Both the position numbers and the translations under genes were made by a program. Shown piece after piece: positions 1-9,575 of a stretch of 49,512 nt of DNA. Source of the stretch: Candidatus Poseidoniaceae archaeon (GTDB taxonomy: Archaea; Thermoplasmatota; Poseidoniia; Poseidoniales; Poseidoniaceae); contig CASICT010000007.1 in assembly GCA_949373265.1 (NCBI GenBank), forward strand, positions 1 through 49,512, given 5' to 3'. Position 1 is the stretch's first letter, and each line of letters starts with the position of its first letter. The notes beneath the pieces were generated by a model. The model was not told the origin of the DNA. It ran no database searches and saw only the letters and a program-made list of their open reading frames with translations.

Positions 1-1
1 T

Positions 2-1300
2 GAAGACAGGATTATCGCATCCCCACTTGGTGGAGCGAACCTTACACTAATGATTACTAATTTAGGAACTTCAACCGACACTTTTGTAGCAAATATCAAT
101 AATTCTCAAGTGAGTGATTGGTTTACAGTGAGTGTTGATAGATTGTCAGTTAACTTGGATGCTGGTCAATCAGGAACTATCACAATCTCGGCAAGGGAAA
201 TCGCAGGAGGCGCACCTGTTTCTGGAAGTGAACTTGCAATTACAGTCACGAGTACTGATGACTCTACAGTTATGGATTCACTAATAATTGACATAATCCC
301 ACAGGTTGCTAATGGACTTATTACTGTAATCAGCGACGATGATAATGCAGCGCCAGGGGACAGAATTAACGGTAATGTGATAATTACTAATTTGGGGACT
401 GCTACTGATTCAATGATGATTAACACCGTAGAAATGGATTGCAATTTAGATGGAGGAATGGTTGAATTAGCACCTAGTATGTCATCTACGCCGATTCCAT
501 GGTCTTGCACTATAGGTGAAGGAGAAACCGCTGGAGCGAAAGCATTGACATTTAGACTAACATCTACTGCGCGTTCAGACATGGTAATTACCGCAAGTGA
601 ATCATACACAGTAGAACCTATTTGGTCTGATAAAGTCATATCATTCACATTTGACAATAATGACCTTGTATTTGATGAAAGCATTGAACAGCAGACTATT
701 TCACTAACTATTTGCAATGAAGCTAATACATATGTAGAAGGTAATTTAGAACTCATTGGTAAAAACGAGCCTCAAATGGATGCTACGTTTTACCGATCTG
801 GTGAAACTGGAATGAACTCAACCTACACTCTGTCTAGCAATGGTTGTCAAGATTTCCGATTAACACTCACCCCATTATACATGGATGGTTTTGAAGTAGT
901 GTTAGTTGTTCATTCGGTTAGCCAAGTAGAAGGGCAAACTGTTAGGGATGAATCTTCAGACTTACGAGCAAGTGTAGCAGGGCCTCACCTACCACCGGAT
1001 GGATTGAATTTAGGAGTCCTTGAACTGAGCAATAAGAATTCATTGATTCTGTTATCATCCGGTTGGATTCTTTCACTATTGATGTTAGCTTATATCAGAT
1101 TATTTAGGAAGACTACAATCGTTGAAGAGGAAGAAGAGGAAGAGGAAATTCCTCTTGGTCCAAACGAGGTTCGAATCGACGAGTATAACAAAGTTACATG
1201 TTGTTCATGTGAAGCACGTTTAGGAGTTCCAGAAGACAGTGAACCACCATTCAGATTCACTTGTCCAAAGTGTGAAACGAGAATCCGTGTAGTCGAATAA
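2..1300 (+). CDS. Surface protein C-terminal part with beta-sandwich repeats, TM helix and zinc-ribbon tail (5' partial)
   Basis: The frame is open from the window edge, so the true start lies upstream; the first Met (position 50) is internal. The visible part has at least two related beta-sandwich segments, each carrying an ITNLGT-type strand followed by acidic Asp/Asn-rich loops, as in CARDB-like (cell-adhesion related) domains. A hydrophobic segment at about 990-1095 is a membrane anchor; it is followed by Arg/Lys and a run of eight Glu, then a cytoplasmic zinc ribbon with two CxxC pairs (last 33 residues, CSC and CPKC). Predicted topology is extracellular repeats with a cytoplasmic tail. 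Its stop codon directly abuts the stop of the convergent methyltransferase gene. The exact function is unknown. Confidence 0.75.
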   Translation, partial: EDRIIASPLGGANLTLMITNLGTSTDTFVANINNSQVSDWFTVSVDRLSVNLDAGQSGTITISAREIAGGAPVSGSELAITVTSTDDSTVMDSLIIDIIPQVANGLITVISDDDNAAPGDRINGNVIITNLGTATDSMMINTVEMDCNLDGGMVELAPSMSSTPIPWSCTIGEGETAGAKALTFRLTSTARSDMVITASESYTVEPIWSDKVISFTFDNNDLVFDESIEQQTISLTICNEANTYVEGNLELIGKNEPQMDATFYRSGETGMNSTYTLSSNGCQDFRLTLTPLYMDGFEVVLVVHSVSQVEGQTVRDESSDLRASVAGPHLPPDGLNLGVLELSNKNSLILLSSGWILSLLMLAYIRLFRKTTIVEEEEEEEEIPLGPNEVRIDEYNKVTCCSCEARLGVPEDSEPPFRFTCPKCETRIRVVE

Positions 1301-2065
1301 TTATCTCTTCTGAGCAAATAGAAGGAAGGCAGTATGGCCGAATGGTCCGTTAACAGGTCGCATACCACCTTTCGATGCAGTACCCCATTCCCTTTCCATT
1401 AACTCACCAGCCCATTCTACTATCAGACCTGACTCTTCGCATGATTTCCAGCATTTTTCTAATTGTGAAGTAGTAGGTGCATAACAAGCGATTCTTCCTC
1501 CAAAGGCTAGTTTGGGAGCGCATGCAGCGATTGCAGGTGAATGCACAGGCATATCGAGAATTATAGCATCAAATTCCAGATCTGGAACGACTTCTTCCAC
1601 CATTCCTTCAATGTGAGTATGTTTTGGAAATTCAGAAAAGCAGTCACTCGCTCTTGAAAGATTTATCAATCCAATTTCTGCATGTTCTGCTCTAGGTTCT
1701 GCAGTTACTAAGTGTCCTGAATTACCGAGGATTCTGGCTAGGTGTAAAGAAAGGCCGCCAGAACCTAAACCCGCTTCAAGTACGACATCTCCAGAACCAA
1801 TCCCTAAGCGAGTAATAAACGAGCCTGCGTCTTTAGAAGAAATTGTCTGAGCACGTCTAGCCATTCCTGCGATTAACTCTGGTAATCTGGTAGGCATTCT
1901 TGTCAAATATTTTTGGCCAACTAATACCTCTTCCCCAACACCTATATCGGCTAGTAGTGTAGCGGTATTTAGCACACCCAAACCCTTGTGTTTAGTGACC
2001 TCATCTTTCAGTTCAACAATATGAATCCGGCCCTCTGTTTCCATCAGGGCTGCATACTCTGCCAT
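1301..2065 (-). CDS. trmI: tRNA (adenine-N1)-methyltransferase, TrmI/Trm61 family
   Basis: This is a SAM-dependent methyltransferase of about 254 residues. A small N-terminal beta domain is followed by RRAQTISSKDAGSFI, which matches the conserved family segment that precedes the catalytic fold (usually RxxQxxxxKD), and then by motif I VLEAGLGSGGLSLHLA at residues about 95-110. IILDMP is the motif IV-like segment. The family forms m1A58 (archaea also m1A57) in the T-loop of tRNA. The reading frame extends upstream to 2158, but that extension is Pro/Arg/Cys-rich and unlike the family, so the start is placed at the ATG at 2065 (MAEYAALMETEG). It is divergent from the thioredoxin-type gene. Confidence 0.85.
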   Translation of the reverse strand: MAEYAALMETEGRIHIVELKDEVTKHKGLGVLNTATLLADIGVGEEVLVGQKYLTRMPTRLPELIAGMARRAQTISSKDAGSFITRLGIGSGDVVLEAGLGSGGLSLHLARILGNSGHLVTAEPRAEHAEIGLINLSRASDCFSEFPKHTHIEGMVEEVVPDLEFDAIILDMPVHSPAIAACAPKLAFGGRIACYAPTTSQLEKCWKSCEESGLIVEWAGELMEREWGTASKGGMRPVNGPFGHTAFLLFAQKR

Positions 2066-2117
2066 ACCTCTGCGAGGGGGAATATACCAAGAACGATTCG
2101 CATGATTAGCCGCCTCA

Positions 2118-2132
2118 CCCCCCGTAGGGGGG
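2118..2132. other. GC-rich perfect hairpin in divergent intergenic region
   Basis: Six C, a GTA loop and six G form a perfect hairpin between the divergent trmI and thioredoxin-type genes. It lies about 50 bases upstream of both likely starts. It could be a leader structure for trmI or a protein-binding palindrome; there is no U-tract that would make it a terminator. Confidence 0.4.
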
Positions 2133-2154
2133 AAGGGACGCCAACAGCACATCT

Positions 2155-2167
2155 TCAAATACTATGT
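2155..2167 (+). promoter_or_regulatory. Possible TATA element for the thioredoxin-type gene
   Basis: An A/T-rich stretch (caaatactatg) is centred about 25 bases upstream of the ATG at 2184, with no Shine-Dalgarno-like sequence in between. This spacing fits a leaderless archaeal transcript. It is a sequence-pattern guess only. Confidence 0.3.
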
Positions 2168-2183
2168 AAGTAAACCAAATCTT

Positions 2184-5100
2184 ATGAACAATATACGTAT
2201 GTATGCATTTTCCATAGTGGCATTGATGCTTTTGAGTATCTCTGCCTCATTCTCCGGATTGATTGCACAAGACGATAATACAACAATTGAATTGGCAGAT
2301 TCGCCAGTTGAAATGGAAGCTACAAGCCCTGGTCACCCGGTATTCGCAGAATACATGGGTGCACATTGGTGTGGACCCTGCATTTCAGCTACAAATAATT
2401 TGAAAGGTTTGTACAACACTAATGGAGGAGGAGGAACCCAATCCTCAGATTTTACTTTCGTATCATTTTGGGAATCTCAATCATCAGGATGGCCTGCTGA
2501 TTCTCCAATCAATCGCAGAAGCCACATCCAAAACGCTCCTGGATACACCGGTGGAATACCAGTTACGGTCTTTGGCGATGCACCATCCGGCACATACTAC
2601 ACTGTAGGTGGGCAATCATACGACAGTTACTACCAAAATGGTGGAAACATGCAGAACGCAAACGATTACGCATTATCTGTTATTCAATCTCAAAACGGCC
2701 TTAACATGGACATAGAAATCACCGCTGTTTACAGCGGATCAGGCTCAAAGAACGTATACCTTTACGCAGCAGTAACTGAAGAAAAGGGATACGAACCTTA
2801 CTCAGCAGGCGGTGGCTCAGACCACCCACCAAATTTGTGGAAAAAGTGGCTACTCAATAACGGAAACAGTGGATTCGAGACATTTGCATTAACATCAGGT
2901 ACACCAGTGACCAAAACTTGGACAGTACCAGTTTCAACCGCAAGAGCAGTAAGCGGAATAAGTTCAGTTGACAACTTCCTCACCGTTGCAGCATTATTGG
3001 ATGGAGATCACACCTCTCATCGTAATGTAATATCTGCAGCAGATTCAAACATGGCTCCAACTATCGACATTGGAGTCAAGACATTAACACTTGATAATCC
3101 AAGTGCTCCAAATGGAGGATATATCAATGGAGATGTTCTAAATCTGCAAGCTACTATTGTCAACAATGGAGTTGATGCTTACTCTGACGGTGGAGATGTT
3201 CGTTTCTTCTACAAAGATGGAAACACCAAGAATTACGTCGGTTCAACCAGTTCCCTTACCAATTTTGCAAATAGCGGAGACACACAATCTTTCTCTAGCC
3301 AGATAGATACTACAAATCTGCCAGCAAGTGCTTACCAGACCTCATTCGGAGTTGAAATCTCGAATCTGATTGCAGATAAATCAGGTAGTAACAATGTTGG
3401 AACTGAAATTGTAGCACATGACTTAGTTCCTGTAGCACGTAGCGCACAGGTGATTGGGGATAATCAGATTGAGAGAGGCGATAACTTCCTCATCGAAGCA
3501 AAGACTACTTTCAACGATGCCGTGGATGTGAATACATCATTCTTCACGTTTGATGTTGCGGTTTCACCAGCAGGAATGGAACAGTGGATTAGTGGAGACT
3601 TGATAGTTGCTGATGGTCTAGTCTACCAAGAGGGAACTAACAATGAGCACCGAGAATACCTAGTTAAGCCAGGAATGGATATGGGTGCAGGATTATATGA
3701 TATCCGTGCTCGTTCTATTGATTCACGAATGCAAACCAGTGATTGGAAGATTACAGAAGATGCTTTCGAACTCAAAAACGCACTACCTACAATTACCTCA
3801 GAACCGGTACCTACAGTAAAGGTTGAGACTTCAACTAAGGTTTCCATCATTAGCAATGTAAATGATGCAGAGACAGAATTGAGCGAACTAACAATCACGA
3901 GCGATAGTCCACACTTTGTGGCATGGTACCCCGCTACTGAAGAAATTGAAGTGTACTTTGGTAATATTCGATATGTCAATGGACAACCAACAGCAACTGG
4001 TATTGAAATCGCAGTGAATGATGGCACTGATACTTCCTTTGGTACATTGCTCTTCAATGTAATAGAAAACGGACAACCTAGATGGAATGGTGTTCCTAAA
4101 CAGTATGTTGATGAGAACTCAGCCGCTTCATTGAGCCTGATATCTTTCGTAACGGACACTGATAGCGAAGGAGTTTCAATTCCGGCTGATGAATTAACAC
4201 TAGCAATTGTTGAAAATACCAATCCTGAATTACTCAATATAGGATTAAATGGATTCACACTGAACTATGAAACAACGGATGAAGACATCAATGGTCAAAC
4301 TGTTATCACTGTGCGTGCAAGCGATGGTGAGCAGTACGCTGACCAAATGATTACTATTGAAATCAACCCAATTAACGATGCACCTCGCTTGGACCTATCC
4401 GAGTTTGAAGGACTTCGATTAAAGGCAGGAACTCAAAAGGTCATCTTCCTGAATGAGATCCTTACAGACATTGATGGAGACATCAACCAAGTATCGGTTT
4501 CTGCAAGCAACCAAGTTCCAGGCGCTGCTCGTGTAAATTTCGTCGATAACACCTTGACATTAATTTGGGATAATGATGGTCTGCAAACAGTCACTATCCA
4601 AGTTGAAGACCGTTATGATTCTAACATTTACACTCTTGTTGTTGATGTATACGATAGTATACCCCTACTAGTGGGTGAAGGCGGAGATGCTGAAGTTCTC
4701 TTAACCGTTGGTAACATATACATCAAGGAAGTTCCAGAGGTTACAATGTTCTTGAATAAGGATGATGTTACTATTACTTCACTAACAACAACATGGCAAC
4801 TTTGTAACGCCGTTAGTGGAATTTGTTCTCTTAACATCATAAATGAACATGACATAACCTCTAAATCCTCAGGATGGACATTCGACCCAATGAACGGCCA
4901 GATAGATGAAAATGGAATGCAGTACAAAGATTACGTTACTGTTGCCAAGATTGTTGCAATAGCATCAAATGGTGAGAAGTATGAATTTAAGGGCACTAAT
5001 TTGAAGTGGACCGCTGAAGATAATGCTCCAGGGCCAGAAAGTATGTCTGAAGAAGAAGTGATAGAACTAGTAGCTGAACTTGATGAAGCAATTGCTACTA

Positions 5101-5585
5101 AGAAAACTCAACTTGAAGGTATGGACAAAGAGTCCACAGAATTCACAGAAGCTAATTCAGAACTCGAGGAATTAGAACTTGAGCGTGATGCAGCATGTGG
5201 ATTCACCACTTGCGAAGAAATAAATGCTGGTGGATCAGGAGATGAATCCTCTGGACTTAACCTAACAATAATTGGAATTGTAATGGGCATAATCATCATC
5301 TCACTATTGGGTGGACTACTATTCATGCGTGGAGGAAATAACGGTGGCCCGGAACAGATGGTTGATTGGGCAAACGAACTTCCAGCAAATGATGCTGTTG
5401 CAAACTCAATGTATGGAGGAGCACAGGAGATATTCCAGCAACCAGTAGCCCCGGCACCTCAGGTAGCCCCGGCACCTCAGGTAACTCAAGCCCCGCAAGG
5501 TGCACTCCCATTACCTCCTGGTGGACTTCCAGCAGGATGGACAATGGAACAGTGGGCGTATTACGGCCACCAATACCAGCAGTGA
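2184..5585 (+). CDS. Secreted, membrane-anchored thioredoxin-fold protein with CARDB and cadherin-like repeats
   Basis: The protein has 1133 residues. A signal peptide (about 1-29) precedes a thioredoxin-like domain of the Omp28 type with the redox motif WCGPC (C63/C66) and a downstream GGIPVTV cis-Pro strand at about residue 124. A CARDB-like region follows (about 290-420), then cadherin/Ig-like domains with DxDGD and INDAP linkers (about 530-830). A charged Glu/Lys coiled coil lies at about 952-1005 and a transmembrane helix at about 1025-1050. The cytoplasmic tail is Pro/Gln/Ala-rich, contains an exact 18-base duplication, and ends in GLPAGWTMEQWAYYGHQY. The head should sit outside the cell and may act in disulfide exchange or as a redox-active adhesin; that is inferred. 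The two cysteines are intact. Confidence 0.8.
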   Translation: MNNIRMYAFSIVALMLLSISASFSGLIAQDDNTTIELADSPVEMEATSPGHPVFAEYMGAHWCGPCISATNNLKGLYNTNGGGGTQSSDFTFVSFWESQSSGWPADSPINRRSHIQNAPGYTGGIPVTVFGDAPSGTYYTVGGQSYDSYYQNGGNMQNANDYALSVIQSQNGLNMDIEITAVYSGSGSKNVYLYAAVTEEKGYEPYSAGGGSDHPPNLWKKWLLNNGNSGFETFALTSGTPVTKTWTVPVSTARAVSGISSVDNFLTVAALLDGDHTSHRNVISAADSNMAPTIDIGVKTLTLDNPSAPNGGYINGDVLNLQATIVNNGVDAYSDGGDVRFFYKDGNTKNYVGSTSSLTNFANSGDTQSFSSQIDTTNLPASAYQTSFGVEISNLIADKSGSNNVGTEIVAHDLVPVARSAQVIGDNQIERGDNFLIEAKTTFNDAVDVNTSFFTFDVAVSPAGMEQWISGDLIVADGLVYQEGTNNEHREYLVKPGMDMGAGLYDIRARSIDSRMQTSDWKITEDAFELKNALPTITSEPVPTVKVETSTKVSIISNVNDAETELSELTITSDSPHFVAWYPATEEIEVYFGNIRYVNGQPTATGIEIAVNDGTDTSFGTLLFNVIENGQPRWNGVPKQYVDENSAASLSLISFVTDTDSEGVSIPADELTLAIVENTNPELLNIGLNGFTLNYETTDEDINGQTVITVRASDGEQYADQMITIEINPINDAPRLDLSEFEGLRLKAGTQKVIFLNEILTDIDGDINQVSVSASNQVPGAARVNFVDNTLTLIWDNDGLQTVTIQVEDRYDSNIYTLVVDVYDSIPLLVGEGGDAEVLLTVGNIYIKEVPEVTMFLNKDDVTITSLTTTWQLCNAVSGICSLNIINEHDITSKSSGWTFDPMNGQIDENGMQYKDYVTVAKIVAIASNGEKYEFKGTNLKWTAEDNAPGPESMSEEEVIELVAELDEAIATKKTQLEGMDKESTEFTEANSELEELELERDAACGFTTCEEINAGGSGDESSGLNLTIIGIVMGIIIISLLGGLLFMRGGNNGGPEQMVDWANELPANDAVANSMYGGAQEIFQQPVAPAPQVAPAPQVTQAPQGALPLPPGGLPAGWTMEQWAYYGHQYQQ
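5445..5480 (+). repeat. Tandem 18-bp duplication in the Pro-rich tail
   Basis: Two identical 18-base copies (gtagccccggcacctcag) lie end to end and encode VAPAPQ twice in the cytoplasmic tail of the thioredoxin-headed surface protein. The in-frame duplication suggests slippage-driven change of tail length. Confidence 0.85.
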
Positions 5586-5660
5586 GGCATGAATTCTAGT
5601 CTTTGAAGGACCTATGGGTCCAGCCAAACGGCTAAAGGGTACTGGGTAGGAGGAATTGTT

Positions 5661-7685
5661 GTGGCCGAAGAGGAAGTTGTCGAAACGCCAGACTCTGACG
5701 AAGAGGAAATGGTCACTATTTGGAGTCCAGAAGCAGCAGACAATATTGAGATTAATTCTACTCCAGTTGATGAATGGGTTCGAAGTGTCGATTTCAAAAC
5801 AACAGAACAAGTTCCTATTCCTGAGAGGTTAGTGGACCAAGTAATTGGTCAAGATGCTGGCTCAATTGTCATTAAGAAAGCGGCTGAACAAAGGCGCCAC
5901 ATGATGATGATAGGAGACCCTGGAACTGGGAAATCAATGCTTGCAAGGTCGATGACTGAACTACTCCCTGACGATCAACTCGAAGATATTCTCTGTTATC
6001 CTAATGATGATGATGAAAATGAGCCAAGAGTACGTACAGTTCCTGCCGGAAGAGGCGATAGAATTGTTAAGACTCAAAAGGAAGCTATTCGAATTCAAAA
6101 AGAAAAGAGCCAGAAGATGTTGATGATTGGGTTTGTGGCTATTGCATTCTTACTTGCTGTTGTTGCAATTCAAAGTGGAGATATCTTGACACTACTGTTC
6201 GGAATGCTACTACTAATGTTTGGATATATGTTCTTGCGCTCACGCATGGGGGGTTCTGAAGAAGGGCGTATTCCAAAGGTATTGGTAAAACACCAAGGCC
6301 AAGATCCACCTCCATTTGTTGATGCTACTGCTACACTATCGGGTAGTTTACTAGGAGATGTAAGGCACGACCCTTTCCAAAGTGGAGGAATGGAAACCCC
6401 CGCCCACGACAGAGTTGAACCAGGTGCAATACACCGTGCACATGGTGGAGTATTGTATATTGATGAAATCAATCTACTGAGGCTTGAAGAGCAGCAGGCA
6501 TTACTAACCGCAATGCAAGAGAGAGCATTCCCTATCTCTGGACGTTCAGAACGCTCCAGTGGTGCTCTAACAAAGACAGAGGCTGTACCATGTGATTTCA
6601 TTCTAATCGCAGCGGGCAATTTAGATGCGATTCAGGGAATGCACCCTGCTCTTAGAAGTCGTATCAGAGGATATGGATACGAAGTGTATGTCAATTCATA
6701 CATGCCAGATACTACTGCTAACCGTCGTCGTTTGATTAGATTCATTGCCCAAGAAGTTCGAAGAGACCTTGGCACCTCGAGAGAAATTCCACATTTCGAT
6801 CGCTCTGGTGTCGCAGTTATTCTCAGAGAAGCACAACGACGTGCTGGAAGAAGAGGGAAACTCTCACTCAGGTTACGTGAACTGGGTGGGCTGGTACGAA
6901 TAGCCGGAGACTTGGCTTGTGAAGAGGGTGCGGAATTAACTACATCTCGACATGTATTAGCCGCACGTAATATTGCTAAACCCCTTGAGCAGCAAGTTGC
7001 AGACAGAATGATTGAGAGGCGCCAAGAGTACTCACTGGTTGTCAACTCAGGTAATCGAATTGGTCGGGTAAATGGATTGGCTGTTCTCGGAGCAGATTCT
7101 GGACTTTCAGATTACAGTGGTATTATGCTACCAGTGGAAGCACTGGTAACCCCATCACTATCTAGTGGTGGAAGAGTATACGCTACAGGTGGTCTTTCTG
7201 ACCTTGCTAAAGAAAGCGTAACCAATGTAAGTGCAGTAATAAAGAAATTGACCGGTAAGGATATTTCAGATTATGACATTCACATTCAGTTTGTAGACAC
7301 ACATGGAGTGGATGGAGATTCTGCATCGATTACAATCGCTACGGCGATCATATCAGCATTGGAGAATATTCCAATTCGCCAAGATCTTGCTATGACAGGA
7401 AGCCTTTCGGTTAGAGGAGAGGTTTTGCCTATTGGTGGAGTTACTGCTAAAATTGAATCTGCTGCAAAATCCGGAATAAAAACTGTAATCATACCTCGGG
7501 CTAATGAACAGGACGTATTACTTGACAAGCAGTACGAACATATCGAAATCATTGCAGTAGATACCTTGGATGAAGTAATGCAACATGCATTGCTAGGTGA
7601 CAAAAAGACAAGTCTAGTCGAGCGTTTATCGGCCGTCATAGACCGTCTAACACCTGAAGTCGCTCCAAATAGTCAACTCTCCTGA
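5661..7685 (+). CDS. lonB: ATP-dependent membrane protease LonB
   Basis: This is an archaeal-type LonB of 674 residues. Walker A is GDPGTGKS at residues 85-92. An inserted membrane region with two hydrophobic helices (about 153-195) lies between Walker A and Walker B, as is typical of LonB. Walker B is VLYIDEIN at about 265-272. The C-terminal Ser-Lys protease domain has DGDSASI with catalytic Ser at about 556 and GGVTAKIE with Lys at about 597. The start is GTG at 5661, preceded by a good GGAGGAATT ribosome site 6-8 bases upstream; the N-terminus is acidic. LonB degrades misfolded soluble and membrane proteins in archaea that lack FtsH. All catalytic residues are present. Confidence 0.95.
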   Translation: MAEEEVVETPDSDEEEMVTIWSPEAADNIEINSTPVDEWVRSVDFKTTEQVPIPERLVDQVIGQDAGSIVIKKAAEQRRHMMMIGDPGTGKSMLARSMTELLPDDQLEDILCYPNDDDENEPRVRTVPAGRGDRIVKTQKEAIRIQKEKSQKMLMIGFVAIAFLLAVVAIQSGDILTLLFGMLLLMFGYMFLRSRMGGSEEGRIPKVLVKHQGQDPPPFVDATATLSGSLLGDVRHDPFQSGGMETPAHDRVEPGAIHRAHGGVLYIDEINLLRLEEQQALLTAMQERAFPISGRSERSSGALTKTEAVPCDFILIAAGNLDAIQGMHPALRSRIRGYGYEVYVNSYMPDTTANRRRLIRFIAQEVRRDLGTSREIPHFDRSGVAVILREAQRRAGRRGKLSLRLRELGGLVRIAGDLACEEGAELTTSRHVLAARNIAKPLEQQVADRMIERRQEYSLVVNSGNRIGRVNGLAVLGADSGLSDYSGIMLPVEALVTPSLSSGGRVYATGGLSDLAKESVTNVSAVIKKLTGKDISDYDIHIQFVDTHGVDGDSASITIATAIISALENIPIRQDLAMTGSLSVRGEVLPIGGVTAKIESAAKSGIKTVIIPRANEQDVLLDKQYEHIEIIAVDTLDEVMQHALLGDKKTSLVERLSAVIDRLTPEVAPNSQLS

Positions 7686-7704
7686 TTATAATGATTGATG
7701 GCCA

Positions 7705-7717
7705 ACTCCTTAGGAGT
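7705..7717 (+). terminator. Small hairpin after lonB
   Basis: A 5-bp inverted repeat (actcc/ggagt with TTA loop) lies 20 bases past the lonB stop. A/T-rich DNA follows (7745-7760). It is a weak terminator candidate. Confidence 0.3.
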
Positions 7718-7804
7718 GCAATGTAATATGTCTAATTCATTGGTGAAATATAATTTATTAGAGTTGGGTAACATATCAAGTACGCGTTTGTTTTGTAACG
7801 CATT

Positions 7805-9226
7805 ATGGGAGACAATGTTCAGTTGGGAGTTAGCCCTTCGTTCCATAGAAGAATAGCAACCATTTCTAACGCAGCAATACTGCTACTCGTATTCTGTTTG
7901 GCAATGATTCATCTTGAATCTGTGTTAAAGCCATTTTTCATTGCATTGGGCATTTATTTTGTCCTTAAGCCGGGTGCTGATTGGCTATCGAAAAACAATT
8001 TCCCTGTATTCTTATCATATCTAACGATGCTTTTACTGTTTATTTTAATCATTACATCTGCTGCTTTCTTCGCTTGGTCTCAGGCACAGGGTTTGATTGA
8101 AGATGAAGACCGTCAAGAAGATTACAACGATAAATTAGACCATAAATGGAAGAAACTCAAGAATGTTCCAATCATTGGTCCTGCCATAAAGGAGGCAGTG
8201 ACAGATGACGGAGGAACTCTAGGTAGTGATTTACAAGATATTGGAATCGGTTCAGGAGGTTCGGCCACTGACCTCATAGCCTCGGTTCTAAGTGAAGTAG
8301 GCGCTGTAATCACCACTAGTGTCACTGTTCTGTTCTTCTTGATATTCATCATATTCGAAGCACATCTTTTGCCAGGAAGGATAGAAAGAGCTTGGCCTGG
8401 AAGTTCTAAAGGCCGGGTTGATGTTATTCAAAGTCAAATTGAAGAGGGTATCAATACTTACATCATTGTGAAAACAGGATGTGGCCTTGGTAGCGCTGTT
8501 ATTGCAGCTTTGATATTGTTCATATTTGGAATTGATTTGTGGTTTGTGTGGGCTGTAATGACATTCATTCTCAATTATGTCCCCTACATTGGGTCACTGA
8601 TTGCTACCATTCCACCACTTATTCTGGGTCTGATTTTATTGAAACCTCTTGCATTACTAGCACTAACAATTCTGTTATTGCTAAATCAGCAAGTATGGGG
8701 TAATTACATTGAAACAAAATGGGCAGGAAGGGCTCTAGACTTGTCCCCTGTAGTACTCTTGTTGATTACAGCATTCTCATTCTGGCTTTGGGGAATTGTT
8801 GGAATGATTCTTGCAGTGCCGCTCTTTGTAATAGTAAAGATTGTTCTTGAGAATATCGAAGAGACACGGCCTTTGGCAATCATGCTTTCAGAAAGAGCAC
8901 CGACTTTAGAAGAGGCATGGCAAGATGCCCTCAAGGATGGCATTCTATCTACTGGTGAATTCCATAAGTTGTCAGAATTACAAAAGACATTAGGTGTTTC
9001 AGATAATGAAGTTACTCGGATTGCAGGCAGGTCTGCTGCTATGACTATTCTAAAGCGAGGCAGAGCGAGAGTCAATGAAATTGAATTCGTCCTTGGCTCA
9101 GCGATTGGTACCACACACTATTCAGAAATTGAACAGTATTTGAAACCAGGTAAAATCTCAAAGATACTACGAAATAGTCTTGATGAGTTAGTAGATACTC
9201 TTACTGATGAATCAGAAGAAGAGTGA
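7805..9226 (+). CDS. AI-2E family transporter (PerM/UPF0118) with C-terminal cytoplasmic extension
   Basis: The protein has 473 residues and about seven or eight hydrophobic helices, including an N-terminal pair, a soluble loop between helices 2 and 3, and the family block LNYVPYIGSLIATIPP near residues 257-272. This family covers putative exporters with diverse substrates; the substrate cannot be read from sequence. After the last helix there is a roughly 115-residue soluble extension (about 358-473), helical and acidic at its end, with an ALKDGILSTGEFHKL segment that resembles TerB-like or EF-hand-like helical modules; this is not part of the core family. Its stop codon abuts that of the convergent UPF0147 gene. 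Confidence 0.85.
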   Translation: MGDNVQLGVSPSFHRRIATISNAAILLLVFCLAMIHLESVLKPFFIALGIYFVLKPGADWLSKNNFPVFLSYLTMLLLFILIITSAAFFAWSQAQGLIEDEDRQEDYNDKLDHKWKKLKNVPIIGPAIKEAVTDDGGTLGSDLQDIGIGSGGSATDLIASVLSEVGAVITTSVTVLFFLIFIIFEAHLLPGRIERAWPGSSKGRVDVIQSQIEEGINTYIIVKTGCGLGSAVIAALILFIFGIDLWFVWAVMTFILNYVPYIGSLIATIPPLILGLILLKPLALLALTILLLLNQQVWGNYIETKWAGRALDLSPVVLLLITAFSFWLWGIVGMILAVPLFVIVKIVLENIEETRPLAIMLSERAPTLEEAWQDALKDGILSTGEFHKLSELQKTLGVSDNEVTRIAGRSAAMTILKRGRARVNEIEFVLGSAIGTTHYSEIEQYLKPGKISKILRNSLDELVDTLTDESEEE

Positions 9227-9496
9227 TTACAAAGTTTCACGAAGTAGTTTCTCTAACTCAGTATTGATCATTAGAATCAATGTACCGAACTCTGGTGGAA
9301 TGTTTGGGTCCTCATACAAATCTTCGAGTTTTGCTTGAGTAATAGCAATACGAACATCCATCTGTTTCGATTTATTCAATAGCCATTGCTCACAAGCATC
9401 CTTTGCTCCTTTGCGAATGTTTCGCGGAACTTTAGGATCATCAATTTGATTGATAACTGTAGCGATTTGGAGCAACTTTGTATCTATGTCGGACAT
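9227..9496 (-). CDS. UPF0147 family protein
   Basis: A short helical protein of 89 residues with the pattern VINQIDDPKVPRNIR followed by KLEDLYEDPNIP, both characteristic of the archaeal UPF0147 family. The molecular function of the family is not known. The gene is convergent with the AI-2E-type permease and divergent from the A24 peptidase gene, with a short 79-base upstream region. Confidence 0.9.
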   Translation of the reverse strand: MSDIDTKLLQIATVINQIDDPKVPRNIRKGAKDACEQWLLNKSKQMDVRIAITQAKLEDLYEDPNIPPEFGTLILMINTELEKLLRETL

Positions 9497-9575
9497 ATGT
9501 TACACCTGCACAAAGACTCGTGCAATTGGTGCTCATGTGTGTCGGCTTTAAGGTGATTGCCGCTATCCGTTGGGC

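Noticed and set aside
2066..2158. Upstream extension of the tRNA methyltransferase
   Set aside because: The extra residues (Cys/Trp/Pro-rich) do not resemble the family, and the region contains the GC hairpin and putative promoter sequences.
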